From: Rutstroemia sp. NJR-2017a BVV2
Lineage: Eukaryota; Ascomycota; Leotiomycetes; Helotiales; Rutstroemiaceae
Length of the DNA stretch: 64,000 nucleotides
Direction of reading: 5' to 3'
NCBI GenBank assembly: GCA_002946415.1
Contig: NJPS01000009.1
Span: forward strand, 1 to 64,000
Of the stretch, positions 24,880 to 36,435 are shown one piece after another. How positions within the stretch are numbered: position 1 is the first letter of the stretch; each line of letters begins with the position of its first letter. Both the position numbers and the translations under genes were made by a program. The notes below the pieces were generated by a model, which saw nothing but the letters and a program-made list of their open reading frames with translations, searched no databases and had not been told where the DNA came from.

Positions 24880-26060
24880 AGGTCAATATACCCCGCTAGA
24901 ATTTCGATTACTCACGGCCTTATCTCCAACCTGGGAAGCAGCAAGCGTCTCCGGAGCTCCTCGCGGCCGCTTGCCCTGGAGCAGGTGATCCAGGCGGAAG
25001 AAGGTACGCCAGCTCTCCGACACCCGGTAGCTCCGATGGAGTAAAGTGCTTATAGTCAGTGTGGTGGTACCAGTGTAAGTATGGTTGAATGTGTGGTACG
25101 AGTGGTTGCTCAGCTTAGCCAAGGCTACGTGATCCAGCCTATCCTCGATCTCCTTCCTGGCGCCCTTCTCAAGATCAAAGTTGGTCTGCTCCTTGGCGGA
25201 GAACTCCTCCTTGGTGATCGAGGTTGTAAATTGCCGTTAGTTGGATGTATGCAAGCGTGGTACCCGGGTATATATATATGTTTTGGTCAGATAGACCGAA
25301 AGCATTCTATCCGTCTATACGGTCCTGTCCAGCTTGGCCTAGAGGTAGGGCGAGATGAGAGTATCAGAAGTCTGCTGGCGGAGGAAGAGCTGCCTCAAAG
25401 ACAGGATATATATAATATATACGAGTAGTAAATCGCCAGTAGCCTTGGGCAAGAACCGGATATTGTCCTTGTACATACCGGACTACTGGTGACCCTTGTA
25501 GTACTAGATATAGATCATCACTAGCTTCTCCTAGACCAATAGATAATACTGACAAGCAGTATTTCGCTATATAGCCAGGAGCAATTCGGGTCCTTGTAGT
25601 AGCAGACCGGGGGAGATATAACAGAATACTAACACCCGCTTGAGGAACTCTTGAGTATATGCTTCGTAGACGTCTATAACCTTGGGATACAAGACTATAC
25701 TTCTATCCTTAGCTGTAGTCACGAACATAGCCCGGAGCTTAGTATTGCCCTGGATCTATCGGAAGAGAGCAAGATCGGCATCCTCCAAGAACTCGGAGTT
25801 ATATAGATAAGAGAGCTAGAAGCCGCCAAAGTCGGCCAAGTCCAGATTGTCCCTCAGCTGCCACGACTCCATCGGGGTCAGGGCCTTAGCTTGGAACAGG
25901 AGCTCATCGTACAGTAAGACAGAAGTTTACTGATATTCGGATACCACCAAGTCCGAGATCTGCAATATCTGCAATTCCACCCTACAGTACTCCACCATCT
26001 ATCCGTCCAAGAACCACCGAGCTTGGTGTTTGGCTGATATGAGCTTTAATGAAAGTCTCA
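24880..26060 (-). pseudogene. Decayed RecQ-associated recombinase-like gene (DUF3505-like)
   Basis: On the minus strand one frame stays recognisable from about 25965 to 24883 although it has many stops. It reads LLYDELLFQAKALTPMESWQ, LRAMFVTTAKDRSIVLYPKV, then ISPGLLLQGPELLLAI, YYKGHQ, IRFLPKATGDLLLVY, ALAKLSNHSYHTFNHTY and SYRVSESWRTFFRLDHLL. The GPELL and Y(H/Y)KG words and the order resemble the region that precedes RecQ-type helicases in fungal transposon-like or subtelomeric genes (from memory, not searched). No helicase domain remains. Most stops are TAG/TAA where CAG, CAA or GAG-like codons fit, in line with C-to-T (RIP-type) decay. Confidence 0.5.
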
Positions 26061-26808
26061 ATTGTCGACTATATACTCGCTTTAAGACACCAAAACACCC
26101 AATATCGAGTGGCTGGGTCAGATGAGAAGAGTGAGGAGATAAACAAAGAGTAATGATGTTGTATACCTTGCAGTACTCTTGGAATTCAGCTGATTCATGA
26201 CTCTCGTCCCCATCAAGGACAAGCATTCGATATAGACTCCTTGCTCGCACAGAAGTATACTTATCAAAGTGCTTAAGCTATTCTAGACCTGTCTCATTGT
26301 TTGTCCAGCCATTGCTTGTTGGCTTGATGACCCAGTCGTGTAGGAGGCCGCTCTCAATATATCAACTTGCTAGATGATTCTTCCCTTGAACTACTAGAAA
26401 TGGAGGGACACTCCAACTTTCGCTATTGATACAAGCAATTGCTATCGCCCATTCCTAGTTGCCTGGCTGAACTGCCTTACCTCTACCAAGTCGATCGGTA
26501 CGAGTTACAACCATCGCTGAAGAGATTATATCTATCATAAAGCCTGTCTCATCGAAGTTGTAGAAATCGCAGTCCTCAATACTGTATTTTGCATATATAT
26601 TCTCTACTAGTCGAAACCACATGTAAATTAGCTCTGGATCTTCGCATAAGGCCCTTTGGAAGTCAGCAGTTCGGCCAGCCATTCTATAAGACAGGGTCAT
26701 ATATGGTACTTTATAAATCTTTGCAGTTGAGCGTTTACTCAGTCTTTTGGACGATCGAATAGCCTCAATAGCTAGAATGATTCGCGCTTCTTAGGTTTGA
26801 ATTTCCAT
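26000..26808 (-). pseudogene. Decayed pogo/Fot1-type DDE transposase
   Basis: The frame starts at ATG 26808-26806 with MEIQT, followed at once by a TAA stop, and stays recognisable to about 26040. It contains a helix-turn-helix-like start (EAIRSSKRLSKRSTAKIYKV), then YNFDETGFMIDI (first Asp). Next come WAIAIACINSESWSVPPFLV, LVLDGDESHESAEFQEYC (second Asp; the family normally has DGHxSH) and HLTQPLDIGCFGVLKRVYSR (third Asp). These are the landmarks of the Fot1/pogo DDE family. Stops inside the frame (TAA, TAG, TGA) each match CAA, CAG or CGA after a C-to-T change. No pair of terminal inverted repeats was found. The C-terminal part merges in the same frame into the recombinase-like remnant. Confidence 0.7.
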
Positions 26809-27133
26809 AATAAATGGTTGAGAAACCGCGTGTTAAATCTTGTAGGGGTGCAGTGGGGAAAAGTGATCCGCTCGATGATAAATCACGTCATAGGAAAATT
26901 ACAGGAATAATTTTCTACTTAGCCTTATTGGGAGGCAAAGTCTTCAATCGACAAGCAGAAGGTTTTAAATTATTGGCTTATTAGAAATTTACGGCTTAGC
27001 ATATAACCTCACTAAGCAACAGCCTCAAAATTACCCTACTTTAGTAAAACCTCGAAAACACCGGGGCCGACTTGATAACTTCCATATTATTGGCCAAATG
27101 AAATTCCTTCATATAAATGGTCTCTGTATACTT

Positions 27134-27858
27134 GATCTGGAACCTCCCAAATGGCTACGATTACCATATCAATATGGGAATCGCATATATATATGGGAAC
27201 TTGCGTACGCATATGGGAGAGACATTTAATTTTAATCTTCCGATATGCATATGGTAAGACCGCTTTCGCAAGAAGGATTTAAGACATATGCCGGCGCCAC
27301 CAACCTCGCTGTCGCCACTTCGCTTGGACCACTTTTATCCCTTGTTTCAACCATTTTATGATATATGATAATTATGGCTACAAATAGGTTCGATGTTTCC
27401 TGTAATCAGGAATCACTTTACTTTACTTTCTCTTTAACTACTAGGACATGGGCAAGCAAGGATAATATAGTTTAGATCTCTTCCACTTGGTGTATTTATA
27501 CTTGAAATCTCCACTCTCAATCAATATTAATATTTATTCTTATTTCTGTATAGCTTCACTATTGCCTAATCAGGAAATGATAATATAGTATGTACATAGG
27601 AGGTTAATCTCCTATAGCTATATAGGAGACCGACCTTCCCATATCAATATAGGAACTCTCCCATATTGATATGGGAATCTGCGTAGGCATATGGGATGGA
27701 GTGTAGCTATTTGGGATATCCCATATAGCTATACCTCCTATATATATATGGGAACCTCCCATATACATATAGGATATTCCCATATTGATATAGGAGATCC
27801 CCATATTGATATGGGAATCGTAGCCATTTGGGAGGTTCCATTTGGGAGGTTCCAGATC
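27134..27858. mobile_element. MITE-like element with inverted ends and palindromic subrepeats
   Basis: The left end (from 27134) and the reverse complement of the right end (from 27858) both begin GATCTGGAACCTCCCAAATG and continue with CTACGATT and CCATATCAATATGGG. The right end carries one extra 14-bp copy of AACCTCCCAAATGG. Inside, many short palindromes of the form CCCATATNNATATGGG occur, clustered toward both ends. No coding frame is present, and no clear target-site duplication was seen. Confidence 0.65.
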
Positions 27859-29277
27859 CCAAAGATAAATAAGTGTACCCTTAGAGGTCCCAAGTTAGCC
27901 GCAGCCAGGGCCTGAGCGTATAGAAACGTCAGGATTGCCCTATTTGTGGAGCAGAGAGTGCTAGGGTTACACTTGTTTATCCTGGAGACCAAGTACGGAG
28001 TATGAGACAAGGGCAGCTGAGCGAATCACATCGTAATTTCGCTGTGTTTTCTTTCCCTAACAGACAAAGCTGTGGCAAAGCGCACAGATGAGAAACTAAA
28101 GTAACATTATTTTGGCCCTATACAAGGGGTAGATTTCTAGAAAATTCTAGAATAATGTAAAACATATATATTATTGGCTGGCTCAGTCGCGCTACCCTTA
28201 ATTCCTTACGGCTATGGCCATTTTGTCCCCCGCCTCACTTTTACGGATAGGCTTTTTTCAGTAGGTGAAGCACGGGCTACTTGCCTGCCTAGTGAATAAA
28301 TCACAACCCCTGTGTTCGAGAGTAAGGCATTACTCTCGTCTCTTCTCTTCTAGCTGTAAGAAGGGCTTTGCGGCTCAGCAACCACGGTTTCTCTTTTATG
28401 CTTCTAGGTACGGGTTGGGCAGCCGGTCGAGGATGTTATTGGTTGTGATGGATCACGGCTCAGCAAATGTAATGTATGTTCTGATGATGCATAAAACGAT
28501 GAATTCTTTTTTCTTGAAACCAGGAACTCGTTACTCTGCCGTTCATTCCATTGGCCAACAGACAATCGTCGAGTGTGGAGTATGTGGTATTTTTGGTATC
28601 ATTTCTGAAGTGGCGGCAAGGAATACTACTCTCCTCCCTTGAACAAACGGTCATTTGATGGGGTTTTGCTACTAACATAGCCATTGTACGAACAAGGGTT
28701 TAACCACTCAAAATCGAAGAATTTTGTCTCCCGGTTACACCAGAATTAAGATTTTACGTGGCTTTTCAGCTTCACTGCTAACAGCCAATGACCTCTTCCT
28801 CGCTATCTCGAGCCCAGATTTTCTATGAATTTTCAAAAGTCGAGTTTTACAGAGCCTCACTAATTCATTATTTGCTGAGCCGTTATATTTTTCCAGGTCA
28901 AACCCCAACCCCCCATTCTGCTTGAACAACGACGTCGACTTCGCACAGCAACCTAAGAATATCGCATCGATGAGCTGAGAGCCTGGATAACCGCACAATG
29001 GCGAGCTTGGTGACCATATGACTTGAGATCAAAAAGAACAGAATCAGAGAAACGGGAACGTATTCAAGAGGAAGAGAAGAGAACAAAAGCGCGAAAAGTG
29101 GGAAAATAGTCGCCCACCATAGAAGTGCTGGGCAGTATCAATGAGCGAGATTATGCGGTTTCAACCAAAGGAAAAGGTCGATGCTCTTGTACAAGTAGTA
29201 AGCTTACAGCTTTACGGTCGATGAGTACTTGGAAATGTTTATCAACCAATCATATGAAGCAGCCAGCCTAGCCAGTC
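27859..29277. other. Gene-poor, AT-rich repeat-bearing stretch
   Basis: About 1.4 kb without a supportable gene. At 27971-27990 one copy of TTTATCCTGGAGACCAAGTA appears, the same end sequence as the element at 29281-29450; its partner end is missing. An open frame of 125 codons at 28265-28642 has no recognisable motif. Confidence 0.45.
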
Positions 29278-29280
29278 ATA

Positions 29281-29450
29281 CTTGGTCTCCAGGATAAATA
29301 CTTGTCGCCCCTGTTTTTTATACTAAATACTTGTCGCCCAATCAGCTCGCGGAAGCAAGCTATTCTGTGCTACTTTATTGGCTAGAATTTAGATCTTGGA
29401 GCGACAGGGACTACAAGTAATCTTACTCTGTATTTATCCTGGAGACCAAG
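29281..29450. mobile_element. Small TA-flanked MITE (about 170 bp)
   Basis: The left end CTTGGTCTCCAGGATAAATA and the right end TATTTATCCTGGAGACCAAG are perfect inverted repeats. Both are flanked by TA (29279-29280 and 29451-29452). TA duplication is the hallmark of Tc1/mariner/pogo-type insertion. Inside, the word AAATACTTGTCGCCC occurs twice. Confidence 0.7.
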
Positions 29451-29574
29451 TATAAACCACAATTATCACTCTCTCAGGAATGGCGTCACTTTTGGGTTGA
29501 CAAATCAGTACCAAAAATAGCCTGTGCTACTTGATTGGCTAGAAACTAAGTCGTGAGGCGACAGGGCCTGCCGA

Positions 29575-31356
29575 TTACTGCGTCTGTTGCGATTCTAAAT
29601 CATTTCCTTTATGTCTCTTAACCCCCCATTGTTTCCAAAGCATCCACATTGTTATGACCGTGCCCGAAAGGCCAGCAGTGAAAACAATGTAGACCCAGAA
29701 GTTAGAAGCTACGGTCAACTTGTTTTGATCTTCAGAGTAGATAAAGAAGTTTGAACCAAATAATGTCTGCGGCGAGATCAGCTATATGCTCATAATTTTT
29801 CATCATCTTGACGTACTGCCATGAAGGTTGCGGGTATGAATATGGCGGACACTAGAGCAATAATCTTCATAGCCTTTGTGTCGCGTGTCGTCTGTTGGGT
29901 GAGCCTCTTGACAAGCCTATTCTCCTCGATTCCTTGCTCGGTGAGCTTCTTCATCTCGAGATTCATTATCTTTCCTGCTTCTGCCGCTCGAATCTCGAGA
30001 ATGCTTTGCACCTAGAGATTGCTTGTTAGACGGACTTCGTAGATGAAAGAAGACTCACTAGCTGGCCTATTCCAGTAGATCGCTCTAGAAGGTTGCTGAT
30101 CCTGTCTGAGCTTGTCTGTTGGTCATATATGAATCCTTCGAGCTTAGTGCTAATATGAAGAGAGCCAACAAGTAAACCTGCCGATTTCTGGTTCTGTAAT
30201 TGCTCTAGGGAATGCTTCATCTGGTGACCAAGTCGAATGTTGAGACCGAGGATGTGCCGCAATCTTTGCAGTTTGTCTGTCAGTAGATGCAACTTCCGAA
30301 TATCTGAGTAGTCTGCTTCTAAATCTCCTTTGAACTGAGGGCCTTTGATATTGGTATAGAACCCTCTATCGACCTAAATACACTTAGTATCCTCCACGAA
30401 ACCGAGGCAAACACCGATAGACCTACCAGCAATGAGAACTCCTCTTCGAGATAAGATAAATAGTCCCTCCAGTCCTCAGATACACACAGGAGAATCATTG
30501 GATGCAGTTGAAATTGTTGCCCTGGTGCTGTATTGTTACTGTTCCCCAAAGCTCGTCGTAATCGATCTTGAAGTGGGGCGGGCGCCTGTAAGATTACCCA
30601 ACTATTTGTCTGACTTCCAGAAGAAAATTGTTGATACACTCCCACTTCTCTGATTGAGAAGGGGTCCTTGGGGAATTTTCGACCGTGTCGGGACACATAT
30701 TTTATGTTGTAACCAATACCTACTTGGATCAGATCATAACTTATGGATGACAAAAATGAGAGCATACTACAATCAAAGCCTTGGCTCATCAACCCAGGAT
30801 CTTGCTGGTTGGAGTAATTAATGAAAAACCGGCTGAAGCTCTCTTCTACCGGGCGAACCTTCTCACAGAACAAGTAAACTATAGCGAGGAAATCCGGGTG
30901 CACCTCGAGGCAGGTACACAGTTTACGGAAGTGCTCTTCGCATATCTGAAGACGGCTCCATGTATAGCTTTGATCAAGGAAACTACAAGGTGATCGATCA
31001 GCTGTGGTTGCTCGGCTAGACCACTGAGCTTACAATATCGATGTATCCTGTGAGCGTCGGAGAACTGCGCTCAAGTCCTCTGTCGACTGTATACGGACCA
31101 ACGCGTTGTCTCTCAAGCCGTCTAAGCAGACGTTAGCAGCCGCCGCTGGGAGTTGAATAGATGAATAACAACCTTGCCCTGGGGTATTGAGCTCCAGAAA
31201 CCTGAAGTTTGAAGCCTCTTTATCCACAAAAAGGTCTTTTGCGAGCTGGCTGATCCGATTATCAACCCGTGAAGCATCCACATCATGCGATGAAAGGTGA
31301 AGGTTCCGAGGGTAATTTTCCCATCCCGCATATAAATCAACTTTGCAATCAGACAT
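29575..31356 (-). CDS. CorA-like two-TM membrane protein
   Basis: Exons are 31356-31173, 31121-31034, 30982-30771, 30719-30427, 30373-30059, 30011-29817 and 29766-29575, giving 492 residues. All six introns are 47-53 bp. Landmarks are FRFLELNTPGQ, SYTWSRLQICEEHFRKLCTC, then GYNIKYVSRHGRKFPKDPFS. A helical region follows (LERSTGIGQLVQSILEIRAA). Near the C-terminus is the first membrane segment, DTKAMKIIALVSAIFIPATF, continuing to MATLFGSNFF, and then the second, FWVYIVFTAGLSGTVITMWM. The two C-terminal TMs with preceding long helices match fungal CorA-like proteins. The canonical GMN motif between the TMs is not seen (TLFGSNFF stands there), so Mg2+ transport is not assured. Some 51-bp introns are multiples of three and could also be retained. 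Confidence 0.72.
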
Positions 31357-32483
31357 CTTTTCTCCTGTGAACTGGCATCACAATGGAGGTCAAGCGCAAT
31401 TAAGGACTTGCCATCGGGCACTATTGGCCGGAGTTGTGGGCGTTTGAGGCTGCGAACCTACCCACCGGGTTGGGCCACCCATGGGTGGGCGATGATGACT
31501 AATGGGCACCTTTGGGTACCTTTGGGTAGGTTATACTTCAAAGTATGTATATGAGACTACCTACCCACTACCCAATGGGTACCCATCTTGTTGCCAAGAG
31601 AATAGAAGTGGAGATTGAAGATCTAATAGAGAAATCCCCTACTTAAAGTAGCTAGCATTATCCTACAACAATACTCAAAGTAGCTAGTATATTTGTCAGA
31701 GGGCATGGAAGAAAGAATTACGATTCATCGGGTCCCGAGGGTGCGGGGAAGTGGAGGCTACTCGGCCGACGAGCGGGGCTTAGAAGGAGGAGAAAGGAGA
31801 ATAGTAGTAATTAGTTTGGACCTAAGCAGAACCCTGTTATCAGGCTCCGACGACCTTACTACAATATAGTGATACTCTTACAATTCTCTAACAACCAACC
31901 CCTAACAAAGGCTCGCTCATCCGATAATCTGTATGCTTGACCGAAGTAATTCAAATCGCTTGTCTAAATTGTCTCTGGATCTCTACAAGCTCATCCTATT
32001 GTTAACTCCATCAATTAGCGATTCTGTTGTTTATATTCATCGTCAGTATCTCGGTTAATGGACTTACTCGAGTCAATTCGCGTGGGACTTGGACTTTCCA
32101 TTTCTCTCCTTCATCCGGCAGCTGTTTTTGGTGTTAATAACGGCCAAATTGCTTCGTATTTCGGGCTGCTTACGACAATCTCAAAATTTCCATCCTTGAA
32201 TAATCCCTCAAGGTATGATTTCAAAATATCATAGTCTACAGTGTATCGGCTTTCAATGACCTGTACAATCATTGTGCCTTAGATCCGCCCGGCGCCCAGT
32301 ATTGATTGAAATGTTGCTTGTTGTTGTGGCTATGTTGCTGGGTGGAAATGACGAAAAAGAGTCTGCGGAACTGGGAAACTTATATATTTGATCAGCTGCG
32401 GCTCTTTGGGGCTGTGTATGCATTTTCGGATAAGTTTTCGAACCTTATTGGTGCGTCTCCTCACCAATATTTCATGCCACTTT
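31357..32483. other. Divergent intergenic region with GGGTA-rich inverted repeats
   Basis: Between 31457 and 31592 the words TACCCA and TGGGTA recur in both orientations (for example CACCTTTGGGTACCTTTGGG and CTACCCAATGGGTACCCAT). The remainder is AT-rich and shows no gene. It separates the CorA-like gene and the SNF2 gene, which are divergent. Confidence 0.5.
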
Positions 32484-35400
32484 ATGAACACTGCAGAAGT
32501 TAAAGAGAAAGATGCGGCTGTAAGACTCCTCCAAAATTCGTCAATCATGGAAGGACAACAGCTCCAAGAAAACGATATCACGACACTTGACTATATCCCT
32601 GGCTTCATGAGAGATTTCAACGATATTTCTTTCAATACTACCAGCAGTTCCAAGAAGCGCCCCTGGCCTTTCGGGATCGATAATCTGCAATCTTCAGTTG
32701 AAAGCCCTTCGTCCCCCTCGACCACTATACCTACTGGAGCCTTGCACTTGCTAGGATCAGTAAGTTATCATATGCCCACACTCTAACCACCTGTAATTGC
32801 TCACTATCTTTCGATCGTCAATGTAAAAGCACAGTTACGATCTTCGAACGACAGAGCTCCTCACTATGACCAATTCTACTCATCTGGTCAATATATCCTC
32901 TTCGATGTCTCGCTCGTGGGTGATTACTTCGAGCTGCTGTACTCAGGCCAGAAATTTGCACGCCTGAACAAAAACTTCTGCAGTGAAGTTCGGCGACTTA
33001 CGCCTTTCGGTGTGAAATTCCAAGCTTATCTGTCCAAATCTGACTGGGAGTCTCTCTTCCCGGTACAGAGCAATCATCGAATTGGTCCTGCAAGACCTTT
33101 CGACGTTGAGGTTAATGTATATAGTTTTAAACACCATGCTGATCAAATTGGTGACATTTTGTCTCAGACCGGGGTCTTTCTACAAGATCCCACCTATGGT
33201 CTAGACGAGGTGCCATATCACAATCCTCAGCTCCTTGAAATTCGAGGGGTCGAAAAAAGACAAGAAGAAGCTTTAGATAACGTTTCAGACACATCCGCGT
33301 CCAATCCAATTAGTTTTGGCTCGGTGATGGAGCAGGAAAAAACAGACCCAGAGCGCCAAAGAAACACAACTGAGATAGTAGATTCTATCCTTGATTCTCT
33401 GTCACACAACAATATTCTGCAAGAGGTCAGCACTGATCAGAACCGAATCAAAGCTAAACTTTTACCGTACGCACGTGGCATTTATGGGTTTCATTCTTGC
33501 ACGCTAATAGCCTTTTCAGACATCAAATGAAAGCAATCGACTTCATTCGACAAAGGGAAAGTAGTGAAATGCCAGCTTCATTGTGTCTTTGGAAGGAGCA
33601 CCAGGCTATGGGCGAAGAGATCTGGTAATATACTCCCTGCTTGATTTTTGAAGAAATTGATGGTAAACAGCTTTCGGCATGTCTTGACGGCAGCAAAACG
33701 ACCCCGACGTGAGGAGGCCAAAGAGACCAAAGGTGGTATTATTGCGGACGATATGGGACTAGGGAAGATACTGGTAATCTTATCCGCCATTGCAAGCTCT
33801 ATGAAGAATGCCACGGATTTCGTGTCCAATTATGCTAAAGACCTGTCAACTTCATCGAAGTGTCAGCATGCGTCTCGGGCAACACTAGTGTTGGCGCCTT
33901 CTACTCGTAAATAACCACTCATAACTAGAAAATTGTACCTCTCATGACGCTAATTGTATGCAGTTTTGATAGACAGCTGGATCACTGAAATCCAAACGTG
34001 AGTCATTCAACACCCCAGAACTAGATTTGTTGTACCAGACCAATTAACAAATGCAGGCACACATATTCCGGTTGCATCACATTTCACAAACATCTAGGTT
34101 CCGAGCGCTATAAAGAAAAGGAGATGAAGCGTCACTTTGAAAGTGACATAGTGTTCACTACATTCGCAACGATCGCACAGGACCTTATGCGTGGAACCTC
34201 TCCACTAGCGAATATTCATTATTTCCGCATTGTTCTTGATGAAGGTGAAATTTGCTCTTCACTCAATAGCTCTCCTGTTATTAACGAGAACGTGTAGCCC
34301 ACGAAATCCGTAATCGTTCCACCAAGCAATTTCAAGCCGTTGATAGACTTACTGCACAACATCGTTGGTGCCTTACGGGAACCCCTATCCAGAACAGCCT
34401 TGAAGATCTGGGAGCTCTGATCTCATTTCTTAAGGTCCCGATTCTAGACAAGCCTCAGACATTCCGCACCTATATCATTGCCCCTACGACATCGAAAACA
34501 AAATTGAGGTATCAAAATCTGCAGATGCTTCTTCAAACCGTTTGTCTCCGGAGAACAAAAGATATCATAGGATTACCGAATGCTGTTCCAGAAAATAGGC
34601 TAGTACGACTTTCAGACCGTGAGCGATTCGAATACAATGAACTCTTCCAGCGTTTCAGGGAATATGTTCAAATGGCAGTCAGTGGTCACAGGTCCAGAGT
34701 GTCCGCTACTGTTCTTCATTCGATCCACGAACTGAGATTATTCTGTAACAATGGACTAAGAAAAGCTGCCACGGGAATCCTGGAGGCTGACGATGAATTA
34801 TTCTCGCTCCTCCAGTTGCGCGATATGAATCTTTGCGCCCACTGTGGTGTGTGCATCTTCTCTATCGATGAGGCCAGTGGGGGAATATTTATGGCCAATT
34901 GTAAACACTTAGTTTGCCACGGTTGTCATCCCCAATGCTATACACCAAGAAAAGGTTGTCTGCTTTGTTACAAGGGTCATGCGCCAGTACGACCATCTGA
35001 AGATAGTATGTTAGCTTTGCCTCCAGAAAGCACATACAGTCAGCAACCTGTTACGGAGTTTTCATCGAAACTTTTAGCACTTCAGAAAGACCTCCAGAGT
35101 GATATGGGGAGTAAGTGGTAAGTACACTTATCCATCAGGTTTCTTTCCTGTGGCTGACATGGTGGCAGTATTGTCTTTTCATCATGGAAGAAGACTTTAG
35201 ACCTTGCAGCAGTCTTGTTGAAATCCACCGGTCTACATTACAACCTCATACATGGTGGTTTGGGTTTGAAAATAAGACTCAAGGTACTTGACGAATTCCG
35301 ATCTCCGAAAGGACCCAATATACTTCTTATGACGTTAGGCACAGGCGCTGTAGGGTAAGCGTTGCGTTCTTCAACTCCCTTGTGGTTTTCAATGCTAAAG

Positions 35401-35741
35401 CTACGCCTTTATCAGTCTGAATCTCGCTGTCGCAACTCGTATATACATTCTCGAGCCTCAATGGAATCCCTCTATTGAACTGCAGGCAATGGCTAGAGCG
35501 CAACGAATAGGTCAAACGAAGCAGGTTACTGCTATCCGATACATCGTGGAAAACACAATTGAATCTGTACTTCTTCTCCCTCCACTTCCTCCCTTCTTCA
35601 CACCCTTTGGGTCTAATGCAGCAGCAGAGTAATGTGCTAAACAAGCAAATGAAAAAAGCAGCTCTGGCTAGGGACGGTTTTGGGAGAGAGAAATTTGAGG
35701 AGTCGTTAGTAAGTTGGCAGACCCGATTAGACTTCATTTAA
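32484..35741 (+). CDS. SNF2-family ATPase with RING-like finger (Rad5/HLTF type)
   Basis: Exons are 32484-32759, 32835-33466, 33520-33624, 33671-33906, 33964-33997, 34057-34244, 34298-35117, 35169-35354, 35416-35566 and 35622-35741, giving about 915 residues. All phases fit. The sequence shows KLLPHQMKAIDFIRQRE, GGIIADDMGLGKILVILSAI (motif I), then VLDEAHEIRNRSTKQFQAV, whose DEAH box is completed across a 53-bp intron. RWCLTGTPIQNSLEDLGALI follows. A Cys-rich RING-like block (CAHCGVCIF..CKHLVCHGC..GCLLC) comes next, then IVFSSWKKTLDLAAVLL, LLMTLGTGAVGLNLAVATRI and QAMARAQRIGQTKQVTAIRY. Related proteins remodel chromatin or act in post-replication repair. Motif I has Ile where Thr normally follows GK. 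The start is uncertain; ATGs at 32418 and 32547 are alternatives. Confidence 0.82.
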
Positions 35742-36435
35742 CTCCCCTAATCAATTACAGCAATACTTTCATTTGCCACTCGACCAGTAGACGCTCCCGG
35801 GAAGATAATGGAAGTCTGAAGAAGTACTTGTATTAATGGTTACAAATAATAGCAGAAAGTAATATATATATTATTGCTTGATAAACTATTCGCCAACTAG
35901 TTTTCCTAGATTCGAACGATATGTAATTACTTCCAGTTTGAAATTCGACGAGTGGCTCCAATGCATCATTGCCATTGAGACCCAGTACAACATGAAACAG
36001 TGCATATGCGTAATTTTAAGCCTGGCGTAAAGTCAGTTGCTCGAACAGCCACCGCATCACCCTTACTCCCATATCCCTTAAGATATCCCGTACAATATGC
36101 CCTCGGTGTACACCTGCTCCATCATGCATAAATTCTCCTCCTTCTACCATTACATCAGTTTAAACTTTTTGCACCCCACTGTACAGCCTGGATTCGATTG
36201 TACGGCGGTCCCACACGGGCGTATTCTGCAGAAAGCCTGGTGCTGCTGCGCCATGCATGCACTGTGGGAGCAGGAGCAGGGGGCGATCAATTACCGCGCC
36301 GCCAGCCACACATCCTGATTTTCTGCTTAAATGGTGGCCTTGTTCACTGCCACGAGGCGATGATTGAATTGAGCAAGCATCTCCATCAAAATACCCATCT
36401 AGCCATGTTCATTCTTTGATCAATATATCAGCGCA
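35742..36435. other. Intergenic, AT-rich
   Basis: About 700 bp between the SNF2 gene and the kinase-NACHT gene, with no supportable gene or RNA. Confidence 0.5.

Noticed and set aside
28265..28642. Open frame of 125 codons on the plus strand
   Set aside because: No recognisable motif, located in repeat-rich DNA, and no splice-linked partner exons.
35900..35930. tRNA B-box-like word (GTTCGAATC on the minus strand)
   Set aside because: No matching A-box, anticodon arm or acceptor stem around it.
36097..36419. Small plus-strand frames upstream of the NACHT gene
   Set aside because: Overlapping short frames with no conserved sequence; more likely 5' flank.
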